Below, piece by piece: positions 57,160 through 64,000 of a DNA stretch of 64,000 bases. Each line of letters opens with the position of its first letter. Within the stretch, counting starts at the first letter, position 1. A program made the position numbers and the translations under genes. Where the stretch lies: assembly GCA_018398575.1 (NCBI GenBank), contig JAGTXZ010000011.1, positions 806,001 to 870,000 on the forward strand, given 5' to 3'. The DNA comes from Ampelomyces quisqualis (lineage: Eukaryota > Ascomycota > Dothideomycetes > Pleosporales > Phaeosphaeriaceae). The notes under the pieces are model-generated. The model worked only from the letters and a program-made list of their open reading frames with translations, ran no database searches and was not told the origin of the DNA.

Positions 57160-59331
57160 CTATTCCTCATCTCCATCTCCATCCACGGCCGTCACATGGT
57201 CCTGCCGTTCATCGTCCTCCCAGTCACTTGCGTCTTCGTCGCCAAAGCAAAACAAATCACGTGCCTCGCCCACGAAGAGTTTCCTGTGCATGCCCCGTGG
57301 AATCGTGCACCCACCTATTTCGCGACGAAAGCTATCTGCATAGTCGCGCGCGGTTTGCGAAATGTTGGCAGAGGGAATGATTGTGCCGTCGTAGAGTAGG
57401 TGAGGTAGATGCGCGACTCCAGGCAAGTCGCCGTCAAAAGGGAGAGCGAGGTGGAGTGGTTTGGAGCCGGGAATGGTTGGTGGTTCGGCATTGTTGGGTG
57501 GGCTTGCTGGTGTTTCGGCACGCAAAAAGGGCTCGTCCAAGTCGGCCTTGACTTCCCCTTCGACTTGGCTATCTTGCGACGCATATTCTTCTGGGGCGTG
57601 GTAGAGCTCGTTATGTATGGTAACAAGGGCATCGGCCGTCTTGGCAGGGTACAGTATTGTGTAGGCTCGAGCGCGCATGAACTCGAGCATGTACTCTGTC
57701 CACGCCGGCAGCGTCTCCGTCACCAATTTGGCGCGCGATGCTGTCTTCAGCGATTCTTGGTGCTTGACTACGCGGTTGCTGAGAAAAGAGTGCAGCTCAG
57801 CCCACTTGTCGCCGAAAAACAGTGTCGCATGGCTGTTGGGTGCTTGCCAGAGGAAGGGTGCGCTGGCTGTCGTAGGGAACAGCTCTTCATATCGATTCGT
57901 ATTCATATCGCCCAGAGAGGGCGGTGTGAGTTTGGTCTTGCCATCGAGCAAGGCTGACGGGAGATTTAAGCTGACGCCCAACAGATTCCAGTTGTTTTCT
58001 TGGCCAAAGGTAGAAAACTTGTACTCGAGCAGGGCATATTGAACAAAATGATAGTAGAGCGGTGAAAGTTGCGCCTGCGGAGACAGCAGCAATACATGCG
58101 TCTTTGTGGTGCTGGCGGGCCAAAACAGCTCGAGGAAGCGAGTAGCTGCATCCTTTTGTGTTGCACGATGAGTCGATAGTCTCCGCCGAATAATCAATCC
58201 ACTGGGTTCCAGCGGATTTGATGGGTGTAAAGGCCATTTGAAGTTCTCGAGACGTCGCTGGACCGATTCGTCGAGCTGTGACGGCAATTCGAGAAGGATG
58301 CGCGGTGGCTTGAGACCGGCATAATCGGCATGCTTGATGGAATCGAGCAGCCTCAGAACGCTCGAAGACTCGGGCGGAACCTGAATCAGTAAATCAACAG
58401 CCGGCTCATGCCAACTCCGCAACGATCCGGCATCAAGTCGTGTGATCCACAGGAACTTCTCCCACTTGCCCTTGGGGACTTCAATGAGAGCGATCCCAAG
58501 ATTCTCCGTCTTGGTACGCACGCCCTTGACGAAAAATGCGTCTTCGGAGAGCGAGTCGTCGGTGATGACGGCTTGCGGATGCAACATGCTCTGAAAATGC
58601 GACAGAGCGCCCATGACTGCCGACTGTGCGCGGTCGTCGCTGCTGTACTCGGAATAGTCGGGCCGCGCATCGTGCCAAATGGCAGGACACGACGCCTCAT
58701 CCACGCCGTTCATCTCCAACAGCTCTTCCAGCGGTATATCCTCTCTGCCCATAATGGCCCCGTGCACGTGGTTCCTGTCCCACTTGGCCATTTCGCAAAC
58801 CATGGGCAACAGGGTGGCGGCGCTCGAGAGGCTCGACATGGCGAACAGGACGTTGCGGTTCGTGTCGTCGTAGCCGTTGGTATACGTTGCCGACTGGCGG
58901 AGCGACGTGGGGAGGCGGTAGAAGCGAATGCGGCCGTCAAAGGTGCGTGGTCTCGTGCTGCCGACGAGTTGCTTGCCCGCAGGCGCTCTCCTGGGCTCGG
59001 GGCCGTCACCGAAGTCGTTCGCCACATTGTAGCCGGGCACAGTCGGTCTTCCGAGAGAATACCTCGATTCGTCGCCGAGTGCTCCCAGCATCTTCAGCAC
59101 CAGCCACACCGAGCCAAGCCCCGCAACAACTAGTAAAATCCGTCTCCGCCGCCAGCGAAACATGGGGTTCCATAGGGACCAGCCCGACTGCCGCGCCGGA
59201 GCAAACTTGAAGTCGTCGTCCTTTTTGCCCAGCTCTTCGTCGCCGGGGAGCATGGCCCTGCCCAGCATGTGCCCGCGAATCATGCCCTCCTGCAACCACC
59301 CGGCATTTGCGGGTGTACCTCTTACGTGCAT
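57160..59331 (-). CDS. Membrane-anchored GT2-like glycosyltransferase
   Basis: Predicted 723 aa, single exon. A cytosolic N-terminus of about 60 residues is followed by a basic stretch (RWRRRR) and one transmembrane helix (about 64-84), so type II topology. The lumenal part resembles a fungal-conserved family annotated as family 2-like glycosyltransferases. It has RSWHEPAVDLLIQVPPESSS, LRLLDSIKHADYAGLKPPRI and THVLLLSPQAQLSPLYYHFV, where an acidic DxD is replaced by SPQAQ in the usual position of the motif. The C-terminus (GMHRKLFVGEARDLFCFGDE) ends acidic. Substrates are unknown, and the missing DxD makes the catalytic assignment cautious. Its stop codon lies 289 bp from the start of the RNA polymerase gene. 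Other in-frame Met codons (59283, 59268) could also serve as starts. Confidence 0.8.
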   Translation of the reverse strand: MHVRGTPANAGWLQEGMIRGHMLGRAMLPGDEELGKKDDDFKFAPARQSGWSLWNPMFRWRRRRILLVVAGLGSVWLVLKMLGALGDESRYSLGRPTVPGYNVANDFGDGPEPRRAPAGKQLVGSTRPRTFDGRIRFYRLPTSLRQSATYTNGYDDTNRNVLFAMSSLSSAATLLPMVCEMAKWDRNHVHGAIMGREDIPLEELLEMNGVDEASCPAIWHDARPDYSEYSSDDRAQSAVMGALSHFQSMLHPQAVITDDSLSEDAFFVKGVRTKTENLGIALIEVPKGKWEKFLWITRLDAGSLRSWHEPAVDLLIQVPPESSSVLRLLDSIKHADYAGLKPPRILLELPSQLDESVQRRLENFKWPLHPSNPLEPSGLIIRRRLSTHRATQKDAATRFLELFWPASTTKTHVLLLSPQAQLSPLYYHFVQYALLEYKFSTFGQENNWNLLGVSLNLPSALLDGKTKLTPPSLGDMNTNRYEELFPTTASAPFLWQAPNSHATLFFGDKWAELHSFLSNRVVKHQESLKTASRAKLVTETLPAWTEYMLEFMRARAYTILYPAKTADALVTIHNELYHAPEEYASQDSQVEGEVKADLDEPFLRAETPASPPNNAEPPTIPGSKPLHLALPFDGDLPGVAHLPHLLYDGTIIPSANISQTARDYADSFRREIGGCTIPRGMHRKLFVGEARDLFCFGDEDASDWEDDERQDHVTAVDGDGDEE

Positions 59332-59816
59332 GTGCGCAGTCGTAGGATCATGGTGTTGCGGAAAAAGAACACATTTAGGTCGCGGTCGACGTGTAGCGCG
59401 GCAAGGGAGGGCTTATCGCATTTGAGGGAGCGCGGGGCTGCGGTATGTGAATGTATTGCTTGCACCAAAAAACGACAGAAGGAGTCAGGGGAAATCAAGA
59501 GGTGAGCGAAGATGAACACCGCGACCGTGGGATGAGAGAACCAAGCTCCAAAAGCTCCAAAGAAGCCATGTTGCTGTTTGAAACATTGATGATGCCATCC
59601 CTGCCGCCCCGCTAACTGCCGCGATTTAGTCGATTCCACCACTGGGCTCTAGCACGACAGAGACTTTTTCCACGGCCGCATGCGAGTTGTACTACACTAC
59701 TTTTGCCTGATACCACAGTACACTGCCATAAACTCACTGCCACGAAAATTTCGCTTACCTTGTTTGTCCCGGGGGATTGGCTTGTATATCGCGCCCATGT
59801 GTATGCATAGACCATC

Positions 59817-61504
59817 TCAAGCTTTCTCAAAGTTCCGTAATCTTTCATCCGCCTTTTCCAACTCTCTCCGCAGCACCGCCTCATCTCTCGGCTTGAATAG
59901 CACACGATATGGCCTACACATCGTCACCAAGCTCGTCGGATCCGCGCTTCCCTTCACAGGATGCGTATCCACTTCCGAAGCCGCCACAATCTCGAAACTC
60001 GCCAGTATGCGCAAGAACACGAGATACAATTCTCGATTTGCTAGCAAAGACCCTGCGCACATGCGATACCCCAGACCGTACGTAAAGAGCGGCGCGTCGG
60101 GGGATGTGAGCCAGCGCTCTGGTCGGAACTCGTTGGGGTCAGCCCATACTTGGGGGTCTACAAAGTGCGTGAGCCAAAGGCAATGAGTGAACAGCCAAGA
60201 TCGTGGCGTACCCATGTTGCACGCCCAAGCATTCAAATAAATCGTACTCCCAGCTGGTATGAGTTGATTTTCATACACGACATCCTTGACTGTTGCACGC
60301 GGAAGCGCAAGACGCAGTACGGTATAGTATCGCAGGCATTCCCTAACCAGCGCCACAACGTACTGGCACTTTTGATCATCGTATGCGTCGGCGAGTGGTT
60401 CGTCCTTGGAGTAAATCTTGCGAATCTCGGTAATGGCCTTCTGTTGGACATCTGGTCGTTGTGCAAGGAGCGCAACGCTCCATTGAACAAGCGTGGTAAT
60501 GGTGTCGAGGCCCCCCGAAAGCATCGTCAAGCTAATCGAGGTCAGTTCTTCCTTGTTTAGCGCAGCCTCCTTGTCTTGTATAATGTTTGCCTGGATGCAC
60601 GGCTTGTGCACGCCCTTTTCCATTCTGTCGTCCAGGTCGCGATTCAACTTTGTCAAGTACACGTCTCGTCGATTGCGATAATCTTTGGCAGCCTTGGTTC
60701 CGCCACTAAATGGGTTCAATCGCAAAATGGGAATGTAATCTTGCAAGTTGCCCGTTGTGCTTCGAAACTTGGAAATGGCAGCTTCAACGTCGCAAATCTC
60801 GTGAAACATGGGATCGTGGCGGCTGCCCATGCGGGTTCCCCAGTTGAGTGTCAAAGCGAGGGAAAGGGAGAGACGTTCAATCATAGGCATGGGATTGACG
60901 CCCACGGTTCCAGCCTCGCCAGATTCGAAGCCATCCTTGACGAATTCCTTGGTTTCTAGGTCGAGGTGGTCAATGTAGGTGGCAATCGATGGCTTGTTGA
61001 GTGCAGATGCCGCGCCCTTTCTTCGTCGCTTGAGAGAATCGTTAAAGGGCGAGGTGCCAATAGTGGTACCAGCAGTGTTTGATAGCACCTGAACCTCGTC
61101 AGCAAAGCACATGGAGCGGATTGAAGCTGTCGACTGACCTTGTGAAACGTCCAAAACACAGGCCTCGAACTCAGCGCCTGACTATTTCCGCCAAAAATCT
61201 TCCTCGCCGCCTCGGCACTGTTGACCACGATGACTGGCTCGTTCCCAAGCTGAATCTGGTACACTGCGCCATACTTTTCGCTCCACTGTCGGTACTTCTC
61301 TGCGGCATTGTACTTGATGTCTGGAATGTTGCCTACAATGGGCCAACTTCTAGGTCCGGAGAAGCCTTTGATGCGTCGAGTATAACGAGTATATTCGTTG
61401 GCCAGAAAGTATGTCAGAGGCAGTGCGACCAAGAGAACCAAGAGGAAGCGCAAAGGGTGCTCGAGGATTTGCGTAGAGACAAAGTCAATCGTGAGAGAAC
61501 TCAT
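59817..61504 (-). CDS. Cytochrome P450, CYP504-like (phenylacetate hydroxylase type)
   Basis: Predicted 527 aa from exons 61504-61139, 61088-60212 and 60157-59817. The first intron (50 bp, GTCAGT..TTCAG) joins FHK to VLSN. The second (54 bp, GTACGC..GTAG) is a multiple of three without stops, so the unspliced frame reads through it; removing it gives the expected NMDPQVWADPNEFRPERW. There is an N-terminal membrane anchor (LRFLLVLLVALPLTYFLA) and a Pro-rich hinge. The I-helix is MLSGGLDTITT, followed by the ExxR motif ECLR, and the heme loop FTYGLGYRMCAG carries the Cys ligand. The overall pattern is that of CYP504 enzymes (PhacA/PhacB), which hydroxylate phenylacetate or its hydroxy forms on the way to homogentisate, at the ER. 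It lies 16 kb from the isocyanide genes with housekeeping genes between, so it is unlikely to belong to that cluster. Confidence 0.9.
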
Positions 61505-62084
61505 CCTGACGAGACCTGAGCCCCAATGAAAGCTGGGCTGTTGATTAAGAACATAGAACCTGGCTGCTTTGTATGTAGGTTACCCCGGATTCGCCCAGGT
61601 GGTTGCGGGGCGGTACCGTAGCGTCGTGCTCGGAACGCGGAATTAGCGACAGTTCCGCGGAATGGCTATATAACGTTACATACTCAAAGCCCTTCTCATC
61701 AGCACTTTGGCCCGACTGATTGGCTGACGATGGCCAGACGCAGTCGTTCCGGTTCCGCGCACGTGAAGAGTTGAGTCTATAACATTACGCACCAAAGCTT
61801 AGAGCTTCTCGACGGAAAACAGTGGATGTTACTTCTTCCCATGTGTCCCTAAGTACGGAGTACTATCATTGATCGGAACCGTGCAGACCGGGTTTGCGCC
61901 GTGTGGCGGACAATGCCTGCTCTCGGACATTTCGAGCGAGCCTCACACAGTGGCAGTGAGTGGGAGCAACACCGTCATGACAATTCAGGCTTGACGAAGC
62001 TGATTATCCCTTCCATCCATTCTCAGCTTTGCAACCCCCGAGGCTTCTATCGAGGTAGTCACGCTTCCCGATAAAAGACCAGAC
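61505..62084. promoter_or_regulatory. Divergent promoter between P450 and small gene
   Basis: About 580 bp between divergent genes. I noticed GC-rich stretches with TTCCGCG repeats (61646-61660 and 61748-61763) but cannot assign a binding protein. Confidence 0.4.
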
Positions 62085-62664
62085 ATGTCAAACAATCCAC
62101 CCTTTGGCGGCAGCATCGCAGCCGAAGCTCTGCTCCGCCTTAGCCCCGACGAACGCCTCCAAACAAACAAGTCTTCGTGTTCAACTCAACAAGGCGACCA
62201 TGTATGGCTAATCCAGTATCGCGACCACACTACGCAAGCTGGTACCTTTGATAGCGGCCTGGGCTGCACGACCAGTTGGGCTCATGCAAAGGAAGCATGG
62301 AATAGGGACTGGCCAGTCGCAACGTATCAGTTGAAAACTGACATAGATGCGAGGTTGAAACAAGTACAAGACGTTTGCAACGAGATACCTCATGGCTTTG
62401 GGAAGTGGAGTCCCTTGAGAAAACAGAATGGAGAATCATACTTACTGGTGGGGACGAGTGATAATTGTGAGTGCCCCAGGGATTACTGCTCGCTCGCAAG
62501 AGATTGATCAAGTTGTAGTGCTTCGTGCTTTGGAACTGACGTCCATTTTCCAAATTCCTGTGGCTTACCTGAACGATCCAGTGCAAGCGATAGCTTCCCC
62601 ACTGACAGTCACGAAAAGAGCTGCTTTTGATCCGGTTCGCGATCTCTCGCCAGATCTAAAGTGA
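62085..62664 (+). CDS. Small protein, unknown (paralogue-like to 63055-63525)
   Basis: Predicted 175 aa from exons 62085-62466 and 62519-62664. The 52 bp intron has a strong GTGAGT donor and a TTGTAG acceptor, and joins two frames that both look coding. There is no signal peptide or membrane helix. The region HVWLIQYRDHTTQAGTF through WPVATYQLKTDIDARLK parallels the next small gene in spacing and residues (Tyr-x-x-x-Asp, Thr-x-x-x-Gly, an Ala-Lys pair, Trp-x-Val and Tyr-Gln followed by Thr). The exon 2 part (FQIPVAYLNDPVQAIA) has no match I know. Function unknown. The start ATG lies about 580 bp from the divergent P450. Confidence 0.6.
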
Positions 62665-63054
62665 TTGTACGTGTCATTTTTATCAGACTCTCGAGCACGC
62701 ATTCCATCACAGGTTCAGAGTGGAGAGTGTTCGGATGGGTCAGGTGGAGCGTCAATTGTGCGATATTTTGTTTCAACAACTTATAACCGCAGACACGACG
62801 AGGGACATCTGCATCGCATGCTAGTGAAATTGGAAGGCAGAGCCAAAGTCTGTGGTGGTTCTCTCTTTAATTGCGTGATCCTTAGACTCGACTCTGTGTA
62901 GTCTTCCGCGTCATGCCATGATTGCAGACACACTCATTGAACCGACTCACTAACACGTTTGAGTCATGCCAGAGTATAAACAACTTTCGCTCCTGCACGC
63001 ATATTTTCACTTGGACAATAAACCCGCATCATTCACACAAATACAATTACCGGC

Positions 63055-63525
63055 ATGGCCAGAATTTTGGGTACATTTTTCGAAATTGTCTACGTAACAC
63101 GGGACGGCCTCGCAACAAAGCAAACTGGCTACACAAATGACCTAGCTAAAGCACAGTATATTGAAGATAATAAAGTACTGTACCATGAAGGCTGGAGAGT
63201 GTATAGTTACCAGATCGACACTACATTTGAGTACATGAAATCATTGATGGCGCATGCCGACGGCGGCTGGGTTTCATGTAACGCAGGTCATATCACTCAA
63301 GGCTGTGAGCATTACGGCAACTTACTACTGCCTGAAACCTGCTAAAATAGCATAGTGTCAAATACCTTGTCTGATGCTCCCAAAAGCGTTTTTGACTTTC
63401 AACACGGAGACGCTGGGATGACTGTGACAAAAGAAGCTGTGTTGGACGCGATGAATGTCCAGAGGCTGTCAGAGGTTACCTTCTCGCCAGGCGCGAGTTA
63501 TGTTGCTTCTAGGCAAGATGCTTAA
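63055..63525 (+). CDS. Small protein, unknown (paralogue-like to 62085-62664)
   Basis: Predicted 139 aa if spliced: exons 63055-63304 and 63356-63525. The 51 bp intron (GTGAGC..CATAG) removes an in-frame TAA at 63343-63345. Without splicing the protein would stop at 96 aa. The frame stays open and protein-like after the intron (SDAPKSVFDFQHGDAG to SPGASYVASRQ), which favours splicing. FEIVYVTRDGLATKQTGYTN and WRVYSYQIDTTFEYMK align with the upstream small gene, and both introns are phase 1, supporting common descent. There are no known domains, membrane segments or signal peptide. An alternative reading is a nonsense mutation of CAA to TAA. Confidence 0.55.
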
Positions 63526-64000
63526 ACCCCCTCGCATGTATGATCGTCTCTCAAATACTACCTGCGCTTACACAACGACAAATCTTGCCCATCCAAGTAT
63601 TTGGTGAAGGAGCCCGCCTAGGTCTACCCATGTGACACATTGCTGAGGCCGCGTATACAGCTGTTCGATGCATGAACTAAGGGAACTCGACGACACTAAC
63701 CCCACGTCTGACTCAATCCATACTATCGTGGGCACCTCATCGTCGCTTATATGTGGATGCTCCGCCGACCAGACTGACCATGCGCGGTAGCTTGACCGCA
63801 GCTTAGCTTAGACTCATGTGCTTCCACTCGTTGCGTTCGAGTCTGTGGCGGTGCAAGAGGCTACGTGATCAGTATTCGTTGGACATCATGTCGGTAAGTC
63901 TAAGCGCAAGCAAACGAAGCATCTATACCCCCCACCCGACAACGATACCGCTTCACAGCCTCGGCGTCCCCACGCGCATTCCACACATAGAACAAATCAC
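63526..64000. other. Intergenic end of window, nothing seen
   Basis: Last 475 bp; no conserved frame, repeat or RNA gene recognised. A gene may begin or end beyond the window. Confidence 0.5.

Noticed and set aside
57160..59331. Antisense frame of about 240 codons over the GT2-like gene (58408-59133)
   Set aside because: Arg/His/Val-rich composition typical of a shadow of a real gene on the other strand.
59817..61504. P450 as a member of the isocyanide cluster
   Set aside because: P450s do accompany some isocyanide synthases, but this one is CYP504-like. It is separated by the membrane protein, secreted protein, mitochondrial polymerase and glycosyltransferase genes.
1..64000. tRNA and rRNA genes
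   Set aside because: I saw no tRNA-like A/B-box arrangement or rRNA-like conserved stretch on either strand by eye; a dedicated scan would be decisive.

Overview
This is nuclear DNA of a filamentous ascomycete, most like a Dothideomycete-type genome split into AT-rich and GC-balanced blocks. Signs of this are genes with 46-128 bp GT-AG introns and CTAAC/CTAAT-like branch points, Zn2Cys6 and bZIP regulators, GMC and P450 oxidases, a single-exon mitochondrial RNA polymerase, and an 18.5 kb block mutated in the CpA-to-TpA manner of repeat-induced point mutation (RIP). The species cannot be named from the sequence.

Layout. (1) 1-18.4 kb: RIP-degraded repeats with no intact gene. 1-6936 is a chromodomain-bearing Ty3/Gypsy LTR retrotransposon whose 5' LTR is cut by the window start. 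6937-8570 and 14640-18400 are moderately AT-rich, carry a recurring TTGCAATA-type motif and remains of short introns, and flank an extremely AT-rich 6 kb block. (2) 18.4-18.9 kb: transition to normal DNA, with a hairpin and a GC-rich short duplication. (3) 19.2-29.3 kb: a type II membrane glycosyltransferase, a secreted GMC oxidoreductase, a large Zn2Cys6 regulator and a zinc alcohol dehydrogenase. (4) 29.9-43.4 kb: a probable isocyanide (isonitrile) biosynthetic gene cluster. It holds an AflR-like Zn2Cys6 regulator, a DIT1/PvcA-family isocyanide synthase, an adenylation-thiolation-reductase NRPS-like enzyme, a DJ-1/PfpI protein of the isonitrile hydratase type, a bZIP regulator broken by one frameshift, a wrecked beta-lactamase-like serine hydrolase, and a class V PLP aminotransferase. 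(5) 43.5-64 kb: a sugar-transporter fragment, a multi-pass membrane protein with a GC-AG intron, a secreted Ser/Thr-rich protein, mitochondrial RNA polymerase, a second membrane glycosyltransferase, a CYP504-like P450, and two small genes that look like diverged paralogues.

How the cluster may work (inference). The isocyanide synthase would turn the amino group of an amino acid into an isonitrile. The A-T-R enzyme would activate a carboxylic acid, possibly that product, and release it reductively as aldehyde or alcohol. The aminotransferase, and possibly the nearby GMC oxidase and alcohol dehydrogenase, would tailor it. The DJ-1/PfpI enzyme could hydrate isonitrile to formamide for self-protection or tailoring. 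The broken bZIP and hydrolase genes show the locus is partly decayed, next to a RIP-mutated block.
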